Shown: in pieces, positions 36,575 through 48,456 of the stretch
Numbering within the stretch: the first letter of the stretch is position 1
Layout: each line of letters begins with the position of its first letter
Source of the DNA: Liolophura sinensis
Taxonomy: Eukaryota; Mollusca; Polyplacophora; Chitonida; Chitonidae
Direction of reading: 5' to 3'
DNA length: 64,000 nucleotides
Assembly (NCBI RefSeq): GCF_032854445.1
Contig: NC_088296.1
Location: 22,497,853 to 22,561,852, forward strand
Notes under the pieces: model-generated
Told to the model about the DNA's origin: nothing
The model's input: the letters and a program-made list of their open reading frames with translations, nothing else
Database searches by the model: none
Made by a program: the position numbers and the translations under genes

Positions 36575-36687
36575 TGTACGAGGGAAGGTCTGCCATAAAC
36601 TGCGGATGACACGGGATTCCCCCAGGCTCTCCTGTTCTTTGGACATATTATCATTATTCTGGAGTAAGACACCAATCAAATAAATAT
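36575..36687 (+). mobile_element. SINE family A fragment within duplication unit 1
   Basis: It shows gaaggtctgccataaactgc and gtaagacaccaatcaaataa. The equivalent place in unit 2 lacks it, so it either inserted after the duplication or was deleted from unit 2. Confidence 0.65.
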
Positions 36688-37345
36688 ATCACTCTTTAAC
36701 AGGTCAAATAATACAGTAGGATCTTTATACCTTTAGCGATAAGAGTTCGAAGTCCGAAACTCCCCTATACACGGGTTGTACAATACACATACAGACACGT
36801 GCAAGTTTCACGTAATAAAGGAGAATAGAAATAAATACATGTTAGGAAACATTCCCTTCGCCCTGTCATTTAAGTGAGATTTCGTCCTGACTTCCAGAAT
36901 TGAAGAGGTTGTGTTTTCAGTTTAAAAACAGGTTAAACTCGTACTATAAGATTAGAAAAAGTTTAAGGCGCATCTTTGGATGCCCAATACAAATTCGGAC
37001 TACATGTACAGCTCACTTTGTCATGTCATGCAGTGAATCTTACAGAATGGGTATTTTTGTCTGATGATCTTCTGTAGAATTATTTCTTCAACAATTCAGT
37101 TCAATTCAGTTTGAACTCTATTCAATATTTTACCCACCAACACATAAAACATGTATAATCACAAAGAGTTTTCGTGCCAACTGTCAGTGCAAATAAGGAT
37201 CCATTAAGCATATAAAAATAGTCTTGAAAACTGGGCTGGTAACTTATGACTAAACTGTGAGATTGTACATAGAAATCTATTACATGAAAACAGAAATGAC
37301 CGGTTGGATAACTCCTTTATTAAAAATAAGGAATCTGAGCGTCAG

Positions 37346-37480
37346 CTTACATGAATATCTGCCTACGTGAATATCTGCCTAAATGAATATCTGCTTACGT
37401 GAATATCAGCTTACATGAATATCAGCTTACATAAATATCCGCCTAAATGAATATCTGCCTACATGGATATCTGCCTACAG
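37346..37480. repeat. 16-bp tandem array, about 8 units
   Basis: Reiterations of tgaatatctgcctacg with variants (tcagcttaca, tctgcctaaa). Confidence 0.85.
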
Positions 37481-37664
37481 GTAAGTTCAAATGAAAGCCC
37501 ATCCTGGCATATTTTATAAAAGGCCTTAGAAATGCACACCTATATCTTTTCTTTTTACCGTCCTCTGTCTTTAATAAAATTGAAAAATATCTTCCTATGT
37601 CGTTCCTGGTTACGATCTTACATAAGTGGTTAATGCCTGAGTAGTATAGTTACCGCTCTGTCAA

Positions 37665-38510
37665 ATATCAGATATGGGTAAACAACTGTATTCAATAAGA
37701 CACATCTTATTCATTTTATGTCGGACATCCTGAACCTTTCAGTGTCACATACAGACAGCATATGCTCGATGCATATCTATACATGTACGTATACATATGT
37801 CTTTTATGCTCTTATTGCCTCCATTTAGGTATGAAACGCCCATAAAACTAAATTATTGATATCAAAGACTACACAAATAGAAAGTGAAGCAGCCGAAGTG
37901 ACAGTTTGATAGTTGATAAATTGCCACACGATAACATTTCAGGGCTTTATTGTAACTGTTCGTGAAAATGGGCAAATACATGTAGTAGCAAGTTAAACCT
38001 CACTTCCTTGCTGCCATTCTGATTCTTTGCACTCTGCAGGCCCCATGGAAATAAAGGACTTTCGTGTTGGAACTCTTTTGTTACTAGAGATAAAGAAAGT
38101 CGTGTATGACTTCTGAAAGATGTTACACAACATTTGCATTTGCTACCATTCAACTACCCTTTCTTTCTTTTATAACTATTTGACAGGTCAAATGATACAG
38201 TAGGACCTTTATACCTTCAGCGATAAAATGATTCGAAGTCCTAAACTCCCCTAATTCACTAGCTGTATCACGTAAGACAGGTGAATAGAATTAAATACAT
38301 GTTAGAACATAGTAGGACATGTCTGCCTACATGTAGGTATCTGGCCACATGTAAGTTCAAGTGAAATCTAATTATGGCATATTTTATAAAGGGCCAAAAA
38401 AATGCACAGGTATATCTTTCCTTTGGGTCTTCCTCTTAAAAATTTTTCCTTACACAAGGGGTTGAGGCCCAGGTAGTATATTTACCGCTCTGTCAAGTAC
38501 GGCTTCAGCA
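37665..38510. repeat. Large tandem duplication, unit 2
   Basis: It matches unit 1 from atcagatatgggtaaacaac through taccgctctgtcaa. It contains the second exon-like remnant after cactctgcag at 38029-38038. Confidence 0.8.
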
Positions 38511-38524
38511 CAACATAGCCGAAA

Positions 38525-38678
38525 CTATTTATTTATTTAATTGGCGTTTTACGCCATACTCAAGAATATTTCACTTATACGACGCCTGGCAGCATTATGG
38601 TGGGAGGAAACAGGACACAGTCCGGGGGAAACGCACGACCATTGGCAGGTTGCTGGAAGACTTTCCCACATGATCGAA
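38525..38678 (-). mobile_element. SINE family A, truncated
   Basis: Tail-side TTTA run, then ttggcgttttacgccatact and gcattatggtgggaggaaac, stopping at cccacatgatcg. Confidence 0.8.
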
Positions 38679-38878
38679 ACTCAACGTATGTACATTGTCG
38701 TTTATATTATACAAAATATCTAACACTGTATCCCAAGCCGCATGTTTCCAATGGTAAAGTAGTGAATTTCTTAACAGTGAAAGGCGGACCAGGGTTGGTG
38801 TCAACTGCGCTCTCACAAAGTTACGGTTTCAAAGTGCTGAGGGGAATCGAGGTGATCAGCAGGACAGCGCCGTGCAAT

Positions 38879-38946
38879 GACCCCGGCGCCTCTCACCAAT
38901 GACCCCGGCGCCTCTCACCAGTGATCAAGGCGCCTCTCACCAATGA
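38879..38946. repeat. 22-bp tandem, 3 units
   Basis: Three units of gaccccggcgcctctcacca plus at, the third altered. Parts resemble the TCTCACCAATG segment of SINE family A, from which it may have arisen. Confidence 0.75.
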
Positions 38947-38954
38947 GGTCAATA

Positions 38955-39146
38955 TAAGATAAAGTCCAGCTCTAGCTGGCTTCCTCTCCAGCCGAACGTT
39001 AGAAGGCCTACCAGCAACCTGCAGATGATCGTGGGTTTCCCGCAGGATCTGCCCGGTTTCCTCCAACCATAATGCTGGTCGCCGTTGCATAAGTGAAATA
39101 TTCTTGAGTACGGCATCAAACAGGGTATAAAATAAATAAATAAATC
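38955..39146 (+). mobile_element. SINE family A, 5'-truncated
   Basis: It reads ctggcttcctctccagccga, agcaacctgcagatgatcgt, and ends in aaaataaataaataaat. Confidence 0.8.
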
Positions 39147-39169
39147 AAAGCGCTGACTGACAGCGTCAG

Positions 39170-40275
39170 TGTCTTATGACTACGTGACAAAATGACGATG
39201 TCAGTGTGCTATGACTAAGTGATTGTGTCCGTGTGCTGTGACTAATTGACAGTGTAGTGTGACTAAGAGTGTGACGGTGTCAGCATAAGGTGATTCAATG
39301 ACAGTGTCCGTGTATAGTGACTAAGTGACAGTGTCCGCGTGTTGCGACCATGTGACGGTGTCCGTGTTCTGAGACTGTGACGGCACCCATTTGCTGCGAT
39401 CTAGTGACGGCGACCATGTGGTGCGAGTAAATGACGGCACCTGTGTGCTGTGAGTAGATGACGGCGCCCATGTGCTGTAATAAAGTGACGGCGATGGTGT
39501 CAGTGTGTAAGGCAATCAAGTGATGGTGTGAGCGTAGGGCCACCAAGTGACAGCGCCCGTGTTTTGTGATTAAATGACGGCGCCCATGTGCTAAGAAAAA
39601 GTAACGGCGCCCATGTGCTGTGACAAAGCAGCGGCGCTCATGTGCTGTGACAAAGCAACGGCGCCCATGTGCTGTGGCAAAGCAACGGCGGCAATGTGCT
39701 GTGACAAAGCAACGGCGCCCATGTGCTGCAACAAAGTAACGGCGCCCATGTGCTAAGACAAAGTAACTTGGCCCATGTGCTGTGACAAAGCAACGGCGCC
39801 CATGTGCTGTGGAAAAGCAACGGCGCCCATGTGCTGTGACAAAGCAGCCGTGGCAATGTGCTGTGACAAAGTAACGGCGCCCATGTGATGTGACAAAGCA
39901 ACGGCGCTCATGTGCTGTGACAAAGCAACGGCGCCCATGTGCTGTGAAAAAGCAACGGTGCCCACGTGCTGTGACAAAGCAGCGGCGGCAATGTGCTGTG
40001 ACAAAGTAACGGCGCCCATGTGCTGTGACAAAGCAACGGCGGCAATGTGCTGTGACAAAGTAACGGCGACCATGTTCTGTGACAAAGTAACGGCGCCCAT
40101 GTGCTAAGACAAAGTAACTTGGCCCATGTGCTGTGACAAAGCAACGGCGGCAATGTAATGTGACAATGTAACGGCGCCAACGTAATGGGATTAAGAGACG
40201 GCGTCAATGTTGCTGTGCGAGGACAAAGTGACGGTGCTAATGTGTTAGTGCTAAGTGACGGCGCCAACGTACTAG
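39170..40275. repeat. 27-bp minisatellite, about 40 units
   Basis: The core (about 39590-40150) has the unit gtgctgtgacaaagcaacgg plus cgcccat. The left edge (39170-39560) has drifted to gtgactaagtgacagtgtcc forms and the right edge (40150-40275) is also degraded. The 27-base period keeps frames open on both strands with a nine-residue period. Confidence 0.9.
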
Positions 40276-40290
40276 GAATATTTTATATGT

Positions 40291-40379
40291 TATTTTATTT
40301 ATTTACTTGATTGGTGTTTAACGACGTACTCAAGAATATTTCACTTATACGACGGCGGCCAGCGTTATGGGGGCTGGAA
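40291..40379 (-). mobile_element. SINE family A, short tail fragment
   Basis: It reads ttgattggtgtttaacgacg and actcaagaatatttcactta, then ends abruptly after gcgttatgggggctggaaa. Confidence 0.8.
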
Positions 40380-42634
40380 AATAAGCAAACATACTTATAT
40401 AGATATATCCAGATAACGTATACAATGTTTACAATGCAATGTAGGTGTGTCACCTACCATGCACCGTGTAAACATTTATGTCGACTTTAGAATTCCTTTG
40501 CCTCTTCTTCAGTTTCTAAGGAAAGCTAATGTCACAGGCAGTACAAAGATGCACACATGTTCCAGTATGTGACTCAATTTGACAACCTGTATATATAATA
40601 CCCTTTTCAGGTGACAGGCAAAAGTGTACACAGCTGTACTGACAGAAAGAAGGTGCACTTTAAACTCATAAGCGGCGATTACTGTTCATAGGGGTAATTT
40701 GCTGTTTAACGGCATCATAAGGTAAGTATACATGTTTTTCTTTTCCGTGCCGACAGGAAAGATTAAGCAACATTTTTTTTATTAGAACCATTTCCATTTT
40801 TTATACGTTCAACTGAGTATTCATGGGTATTTTAACAATGAAAATGTAACTGAAACGTTGTTCAGTACCATGTAAAGTATATACATACATATATTTCTTC
40901 ATCAAGAAATGAAGGGGAAAACCAAATGCAGCAATGGGGTGCGCGGATTTTCTTTTCAAGTTTAGTGTGCACTTAGTTATTCCGACTGAATCCATTTCTA
41001 TTTTGCTTTATGTTCACCTTAATTTTCATGAGCATTTTGACAATTAAAACCTGTGGGTGAAGAAACCTTGGCGGAAAAAGATACACCCGAGAAAAACACC
41101 CCCTTTGACCGATTAGCACGGGCGGGATTTGAACACCCGATCTCTCAGGTTTGTTGGTAGAGTGCAGAACAGCGAACCATTTTACTCGACTTACAATAGA
41201 ACGTTACTTAAAGTGGAATAGGGGTCATGTCTTTATAGTATACAGGGGCAAACCTTAATGACACGGTTTCTTTTGTTGAGATTTGACCTTTTCCGTACTA
41301 TTTCGGTCATATCATGGAAGAATCTCCTGGTGAAATGCCACACCCAAATGTGATTGATGTATTTTTTTAGTGCTGGCTCATAAGACACTAAATGTGACTC
41401 CAAGCCCAGTTACGTCTATTATGTTCAAACAGTTTTCTAGACATTTTTCAAAGCGGATGATAATGGATTGGAACTTGGTACTTGTTCTTAACAAATTATA
41501 GATTAGTTTCGAGGTTCCAAGTCTTACGATTAATTTGGACAAGATTATGACTTTTCAAAATTGTTCATTGTGTTACTTTATCACATCGTATAAACTACCA
41601 GTGACTGGCAGTTGGGCAGATTTGAGTAGAGGGCGAATTCAATCTTACGTCAAAGTTTAAAGAAAAAAGATCAGGCTGGAACAGGAAGCTGGAACAACCT
41701 TAAAAGTTATTACAATGTACAACTGGTCAACAGTCTTTATCATAGCGTCATCCGCACCAAAATTAACTAACAATCCACCCGAACACCTAAAACGCCACAC
41801 ACCACAATAATCACCAAACTCCCACAAGCTTCCATAAAGAGGACTCTCTTTTTGAATGTGGACATGTAGGTCAAATGGTAGTCTTTTTGTTGATATAAAC
41901 ATTAGTCAGGTGCTTCTTTCGCTTTTAGCAATGACACACACAGAGTTTAGATAACATTATTTACTGGTATAATTTCCTCATCAAATACATGTTTATTTCG
42001 GTAATGCTGTCGAATTAACGTCTCGTGTGCCACTGTGGCCAGTAACACGAAAGAGGTTATAAATATTGTTCTTCTCTGTCGGGATGTTGTATTGTACACA
42101 TGAAGTATACGTAAACTAAAAAGATTGTCTAATTGATATTAAAAACTATTGTTACTAGATTTTCATATGGTGTCAATTATGCATTTTATATTTGTATTAA
42201 TGTAAAGAATTATTGTATGGCTTTATGTTTATATCCATATGTGAATGAATTATGCATGTACATATGTTACCAGTTAGGTTATTAGATTTCATATGGGTGT
42301 CTACTATGTATTTTATATTGTATTAAGGTAAAGAATTATTGTATGTTCATATGTGGGTATACACATACGAGTTAATTTTGTATTTTTATATACTAATATG
42401 GTCTTATTTTTAACAAAGATGTAGGAATAAGTGTGTATTACTTGTCATGCTAGATGCGTAAGATTTATTAGGTACATTGTGGAAACCAGTGCAAACTGCA
42501 GGCTTCGCCTTAATTTGAGTTTTGTCTAACAATCAGTAGTCCTATGGTTACCATGTCCACTCAGACGCTGATTGGAGATTAGGTCACCATAGCGAACACA
42601 ACACAAGCGTAACTGGAAGGGACACGTCGTGGTT
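40380..42634. other. Intergenic DNA
   Basis: No gene is supported. A coding-like minus-strand frame lies at 41657-41902 (see findings). AT-rich DNA at 42155-42400 contains a 130-base duplication sharing ttagatttcatatggg-type words and gtaaagaattattgtatg. Confidence 0.45.
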
Positions 42635-42807
42635 GCTCATGCTGGCTTCCTCTCCATCCATAAGTGGGAAGGTCTGGCAGCAACCTGCGGATGGTCGTGG
42701 GTTTTCCTCGGACACTGCCCGGTTTCCTCCCACTATAATGTTGGCCGTTGTCGTATAAGTGAAATATTCTTGAGTACGGCGTAAAACATCAAATAAATAA
42801 ATAAATT
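42635..42807 (+). mobile_element. SINE family A, 5'-truncated
   Basis: It reads gctcatgctggcttcctctc, agcaacctgcggatggtcgt, and ends in caaataaataaataaa. Confidence 0.8.
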
Positions 42808-43054
42808 GTCTAAAGATGATATGACAAGTATTTGCCATGCGACTTTCGGTCAAAGAAAATAAATGAATAACTATTCTCTGTCAGTACTATATGGTGTCAA
42901 ACACACATGTAGATTACATTAGAGAACCAGTCCTTTTCTTCCACGGTAACCTATTTCCCCATAAAATGGTCCACATATGTCAAGTTTTGTTTACAACCTT
43001 TTGTCTAAAGATGATATGACAAGTATTTGCCATGCGATTTTCGGTCAAAGAAAA
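42808..43054. repeat. Pair of ~50-bp direct repeats
   Basis: The block gtctaaagatgatatgacaa through tcggtcaaagaaaat occurs at about 42808-42861 and again at about 43002-43054, with one mismatch seen. The first copy directly follows a SINE tail. Confidence 0.85.
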
Positions 43055-43079
43055 TGTCACAGTTGAAAATGATGTTAAA

Positions 43080-43970
43080 TCAGACGTTATATAGAGAGCC
43101 ACATTTAGTCAGAAGATATGTGTAGATATATTTTAAGTTAGAAGCACTGTCCAAAATGTGAATAGCGGCGTTATGTCTGACGAAACTGAGAAAGCGACGT
43201 TAAGTCAGGATCAGTGTGAAACTAATGTGGAAAGTGAGTCTAAAACTGAAACAGTCTCGAGAGCGACACTAAGGCAGAAGCAATGTAGGCGAGTAGCGAA
43301 TGTAGAGAGGGACACTAAGACAGCTATGTAAAGTGTGCCGGTAAGATAAAATTAGCGTAGGAAGCGACGTTAAGCTACTTAACTTAAGAGGCAATGTAGT
43401 TAGAAGATGTACAAAGCAACTTTAGGTCAGGATCATTGTCTGAAGCAATGTAGAGGGTGACTTTAAGCCAGGAGACGTTAATTCGACAGCATGCTAAGTG
43501 AGACGCAATACAGGTTGATTTATTTATTTATTTATTTGATTGGTGTTTTACGCCGTACTCAAGAATATTTCACTTATACGACGGCGGCCAGCATTCTGGT
43601 GGGTGGAAACCGGACACAGCCCTCGGGAAACCCACGACCATCCGCAGGTTGCTGGCAGACCTTCTCACGGCTGGAGAGGAAGCCAGAACACTGCAGTTTG
43701 ATAGGGCTTGCGTTAAGTAGCTATGTTAACGTGGCAGTAATGTCGATAGCGACGTTAATTGAGAAGCAATGAAGCGAGCGACGTTAAATGAGAAGCAATG
43801 TAGACACTGACGTGAAGACAAAAGCAAAGTACGTAGAGCGACATTTAGTTAGAGGTAATGTGGATAGCGACGTTCAGTCAGAGCCAGTGCAGAAGACTTT
43901 AAGTCAGGAACATTGTAGAACGGGATGTTAAGTAAGGAGGACTGCAGACATGTGGAAAGCGAAGTCCGGT
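43080..43970. repeat. Old degenerate tandem array split by a SINE
   Basis: Irregular reiterations of words such as agcgacgttaagtcag and aagcaatgtagagag continue on both sides of the SINE at 43516-43687. Confidence 0.6.
43516..43687 (-). mobile_element. SINE family A, truncated, inside the degenerate array
   Basis: A TTTA run, then gattggtgttttacgccgta, ttctggtgggtggaaaccgg, ending at tggagaggaagccag. Confidence 0.85.
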
Positions 43971-44029
43971 TAACATCATGGTATATATGATTGCTCGTTG
44001 ACGCAAAAATCTTTTATCAGTACTATAGC

Positions 44030-44130
44030 AGTCAGTTTTAAAAACTTTCTGTCAGTTTACTTCAGGTATTATTCTAAACTGTGCATGTCCATGATAGATT
44101 TGTACATGTAACAAATTACACGCCTCACTG
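44030..44130 (+). repeat. Family E repeat copy
   Basis: It reads tttacttcaggtattattct and aaactgtgcatg, then aacaaattacacgcc. Confidence 0.55.
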
Positions 44131-45559
44131 TACCTTGACCTAAGCAGTATTAGGTCACATGTAGCGGTGTTATTTTCAGTTTATCATTGATCTATAACGA
44201 TTCAAAAGGCTGTGTTGTCATCACATCACAATGCAAATACAAATGGACCATAATTAACGTTGTCTCGGATTTTAACCTCTTCCACTCTACTAGGCAGGTG
44301 CGTTACCATACACCCTTTGTTTGGAAAAGAGATTACTATGGCATGTAACCCCATATACACAAATCAGCTCGTGACTAAGAGAGGGGTTGCCCTATTGCGA
44401 CCCCCTCGCTGAATCAAAGTGAGCTAGAGCGTCTCTTACTGTGGACTGTGGACTATGTACTGTGGACATAGTGGACATACTGAGTCGCGGGCCTGTGTCA
44501 GAAAATCTTGTCATGGTAAACCGGCTAATTTGTTGTCGTTCATAGCTTCTTGGCAAGTAGCCAAATCAAACGGAAGCGTGTCAGTTAGCACGGCAATTTC
44601 TACCACACCATAGCCCAGGGCTCACACGCCCGAAATCCTCTTAATGTTAAGAGCACGTAACTGCCACGACAGCCAGCCTTGTAGGCATTACGTCATTACG
44701 AGGGCTTCGTGCAAGTGACCCCAGGGGAGCACCATAAACGTGGCCGGCAACAGAATTGTCTTACAAAAAAATTACCTGGCGTGTTGCTCAGCCGTAAGAT
44801 CTCGATGATTACTTACTTATTTCTACTGTATAAACTGTGCACAGTCTTGTGGAAATTCCGTGTACTGTAACTTCCAGTAGAAGGTTGACTAGCTTCCACG
44901 TGTATGTGCTCTACTGAAGCCAGCGAAACACAGCCGACGGAGCATGCGCGTTCTCAACGCAGGCCATAGGTTCATTTGAAGGAGGTTTACTAAGGAAGAG
45001 TTATAATCAAAGGGAGGAAACCACTGCCATAACACAGTCTGAATATACACTTAGTGTTTAGATCATTTTCATACATCAGTGAAAAACATTTCTAGGGAGA
45101 ATCAACACGCAACGCGTGGAGTTATTACTAAACTTTTAAACACGAAAACGCATGCATGTTGAAACATATTTTATTGCATTATACACAATGGAATTGGGAA
45201 CAAGTTCTTTAAAACTTTCTAGTCCCTTTCCCTAAATAGAACGAGATTGAAAAGGCAAGACATGCCTGTTTTTTCTTTCAAGACCTGTTCTGAACTCACA
45301 AGTGGTGTCTAATGTCAACATATGTACGGGCATGTAAGACTACTGTAGTTTGGACTAAGTTTTTCATCTATTTGGTATATTTTGTTACAACGGCACGGCG
45401 AAGACATAGTTCTGGGAATACACCATCAGATAACGTTAAATAGACCCAAGAACAAATATCAAGCCTAAACTGGCTTTATCTGTGCGCCAATGAGGGGATA
45501 TCTGACAGACAACTACACTATGCTACATATATACACTACCATTCTAAAAGTTGATCATT
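44131..45559. other. Intergenic DNA
   Basis: No gene or named repeat was recognised. Confidence 0.45.
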
Positions 45560-45845
45560 GAATATATGTGTATGCTTTAGGTTTAACGTCTTACTTAACA
45601 GTATTTCATTAATATGGTGACGAGGAATCATTAGGTGTGTGCAAGTATGCTGTGTGTTTTTGTGGGAGGGCGAGTCCATACCACCAAGGGGCTGCCGCCA
45701 CTGAAGTATTATGTCGAAGACACCAGACATGACACCCCACCCAGTCACACCGGGCCTATCAGTCATGGTTTACTTGCTTTAACCTCTTAGTGCTGAGTCT
45801 CCAGACTTCGAGGCGGACGCTCTAAACATTAGGCCAATGAGGCGG
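45560..45845 (-). mobile_element. SINE family C
   Basis: It reads tgctttaggtttaacgtctt, gggcgagtccataccaccaa and gaagacaccagacatgacac. The right end, aggcggacgctctaaacatt, looks like a tRNA-like head on the minus strand. Confidence 0.75.
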
Positions 45846-45889
45846 TCTCGTTCGCCGAGTGCGATACTTTCTATATACGCAGCACTCTC

Positions 45890-46435
45890 AATGCTGTTCA
45901 CCCTGCCGACTCCACACACGTCTCCTAGAGTCAACGTGACGGACACACACACGCATTTCGTCGGTGAAAAGAACGTTGCCCCATTGCCGTCTAGTCCATC
46001 GAACGTGATTTGTCGCCCACTGCAGACGCGCAGAGCAACAAGGCTTTCTTCACCAGCCGCCTGGGACGTAATCCGATGGCTTTTAAAAGTCTCCTAATTG
46101 TTTGGGCACTCAACCGTCTCGCCAGCATGATCTCGAACCTCTGGTGCTGAAATTCAAAATAGATGTTAAGTGACAAGACAAGCCAGTTGAATCCGCTTTG
46201 GAGTCGAAAATGGCATTGGTTTTTTTTTCTGTGTGGTAAACTCAGACCCTTATACCTGATGTCGTTCTGTTCCTTAGTGCGATCTTGTCTTTGTGTCTTC
46301 GCCGATCTTGTCTTTGTGTGGTTGTCCTGGGCCTTCCACTTCTTGGCAGTTCCTTGACACCTCCTGATGCAAGAAACTTTGCTCGCAATTTCCGAATGAC
46401 GCTTGGTGTCACCCCATCCCCCCCCCCCCATTCGA
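45890..46435 (-). pseudogene. Degenerate Tc1/mariner-like transposase fragment
   Basis: The minus-strand frame (45991-46482) contains ARRLSAQTIRRLLKAIGLRP followed by RRLVKKALL, the second helix-turn-helix of Tc1-type transposases. Upstream, HSEIASKVSCI and RQDRTKEQNDI-like segments fit the first helix-turn-helix and the linker. The DDE catalytic domain is missing. Confidence 0.7.
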
Positions 46436-46460
46436 CGTGTAACCTGTTTTATCTTCCGCT

Positions 46461-46620
46461 GACACCAGAAATGACACCCCACCCAGTCACACCGGGCCTA
46501 CCAGTCATGGTTTACTTTAACCCCTTAGTGCTGAGTCTCCAGACTTCGAGGCGGACGCTCTAAACATTAGGCCAACGAGGCGGTATCGTTCGCTGAGTGC
46601 GATACTTTCTATATACAGAC
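46461..46620 (-). repeat. Second copy of the SINE C head region
   Basis: About 155 bases from ccagaaatgacaccccaccc to gagtgcgatactttctatat repeat 45724-45880 almost exactly, in direct orientation, flanking the Tc1-like fragment. Confidence 0.8.
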
Positions 46621-48456
46621 AACATCATCAGAGCGAACACTGTGCCCAGTATATCACACAACACTGAACAAGATTTAATTTGAACATTCACTTCGTTTTT
46701 CAGCTAATCCTGAAACAATCCCTTCTCAATCTGTCCGTCCTAATTATTAATCATTTGTTTTTTGTGTAGAATTTTTTTTTTTTTTTGAAATTGGCCTTGC
46801 TATTATTGACCTGAAACGTCAGTTTTGGTTGACGGCTGGCATGCGAATGTCTGTTTTTGACGCCGAGATACATTTCATGCTACGATTGACCAACACTGGC
46901 AAATCAGAATAGCTAAATTTCAGCCGGCCTTACTAAATTGTGAACTATATATACATTACAGTTTTGTCTGTCATCTACTTTAAGAAAACTATCCTGTTTC
47001 GAGAATCTTTTTATCACTAATAGTAACGGAATCTATCAAACTTTCTGAACAGTTGAGTTGAAAATAACGTTAATACAGAACATCATACTCAACTGTTCCA
47101 CATTGTACGCCTCTGCGTACCTACAGCGAGCGTGATTTACCACACACCGTAACCTAACACTCACATAATACACTGGTTTGCTCTTTAAACTTCACTGGTC
47201 AGCTTTTGGTCAACTTTGATAAATGTAAAGGTGACATCACTACATAAAACGTTCATAACCGTTACGAGTGAGGAAACCACAAACACGCCCGATTTTGACA
47301 CAAAACACAGGGGCTAATTATCATTCTACCGTACAGCAGATTGTCAGTCTAACAGTGAATGGACTATGTCACAAGAACACTTACACATTCATTGTCTGAT
47401 ATCTGACGGTGGAACTTGGCAGAAACTATAATGTTAAACGTCTTATTTATCCTGTTTTTCTTTGTATGCGGTTTCGCAGAAATTCTGTGAACATGTTCCA
47501 ACGTGCCTTTTAATTTTTCAGTTATCGGAATCTCTGAAAGCTGACTTGTTCCATACACCGAACACTGTACTTATGTCATACCCCGGGGTATTATCCTATC
47601 TCTCTTTCCAGGTCAGTAAGAATAGGCAGTGGTCTAGTTTTGTACATAAATAACACCATCACTAACTGTACAATTACGGACGACTTTTCTTATATTGAGA
47701 CTAATGGTGATTACGAATCACAGTTTATCGATATTATCTTAAATCGAAATAATTATACAGTTGGTATAATTGTGCCATCTCTATTTAATGCCTGTCTTAG
47801 CTGATAACAAACTATCTGTTAAAATTAACAGATTACTGCTTTAGATTGTATCGCGGAAATTTTGTCATCAATAGAAGTGAAATAACTCTTTGTGCTGTCT
47901 AACTGCTTGCAATGAAAATTATGTGTCTTTATCCGTGTAATTGAAACATACCAATAAAATGGACATGGTTCGTTATGCTTTCTGTACATGCAATGAAAAT
48001 CATGTTGAACGGTAATGAATATTGTTATCAAAATTTTTAGTAATTCAAATAATAATTGTTGTTACAAAGCTAGTTAGAAATAGCCATTAGTCAATAATTC
48101 ATCATGGCAGTCTCTAGCATATCCTATTAGCATGTGTTTTATTCATGTGTTAATTTATCGGCTATCTCGAGATATATTCGCAATTTTTATAACGGCGAGC
48201 AAGTTTATTTGGGTGTAGGGAACTGTGACGCCCCATATGATTACCACCCGTCTACCACGAATGCCTGATGCCTGATAAACCTTCTGGCAAGATCCCATTC
48301 TCCCTCTGGTGATCCAGAACTGGTGGCGGTCTTCTGACCTTCATTGGTCAGGGACAGATTTACCCTTATGTTAATTTAGCTAGCGAACGCCGTAGAGAAA
48401 ATCACATTGAAGAATTTGAGAAGCACATTGCCTTATTTGATTGTTTGGTTCACTCA
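46621..48456. other. Intergenic DNA
   Basis: No gene is seen. A family D repeat lies at 46767-46866. Confidence 0.5.
46767..46866 (+). repeat. Dispersed repeat family D copy
   Basis: It reads gaaattggccttgctattat, gacctgaaacgtcagttttg and gcatgcgaatgtctgttttt, preceded by a T run. Confidence 0.7.

Larger units (their letters stand above)
36178..37664. repeat. Large tandem duplication, unit 1
   Basis: It starts gctcagatatgggtaaacaa and includes gctttattgtaactgtt. It also holds an acceptor-like cactctgcag at 36343-36352, ggaactcttttgttactaga, and atacagtaggatctttatac. It aligns in order with 37665-38510. It is longer because of a SINE at 36575 and a 16-bp array at 37346. Confidence 0.8.

Noticed and set aside
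37346-37480. Possible CRISPR-like array
   Set aside because: Units are 16 bp head-to-tail with no unique spacers, in a eukaryotic genome. The other arrays also lack spacers.
39638-40267. Cys/His-rich repeat frames on both strands
   Set aside because: They come from the 27-bp array; the cysteines reflect the TGCTGTGA word, not a conserved domain.
45991-46482. Functional 163-residue gene
   Set aside because: Only the DNA-binding part of a Tc1-like transposase is recognisable, with damaged segments and no catalytic domain.
45718-46620. Small LTR retroelement
   Set aside because: The 155-bp direct repeats are SINE-derived, lack TG..CA ends, primer-binding site and polypurine tract, and enclose a Tc1-type, not a retroviral-type, frame.
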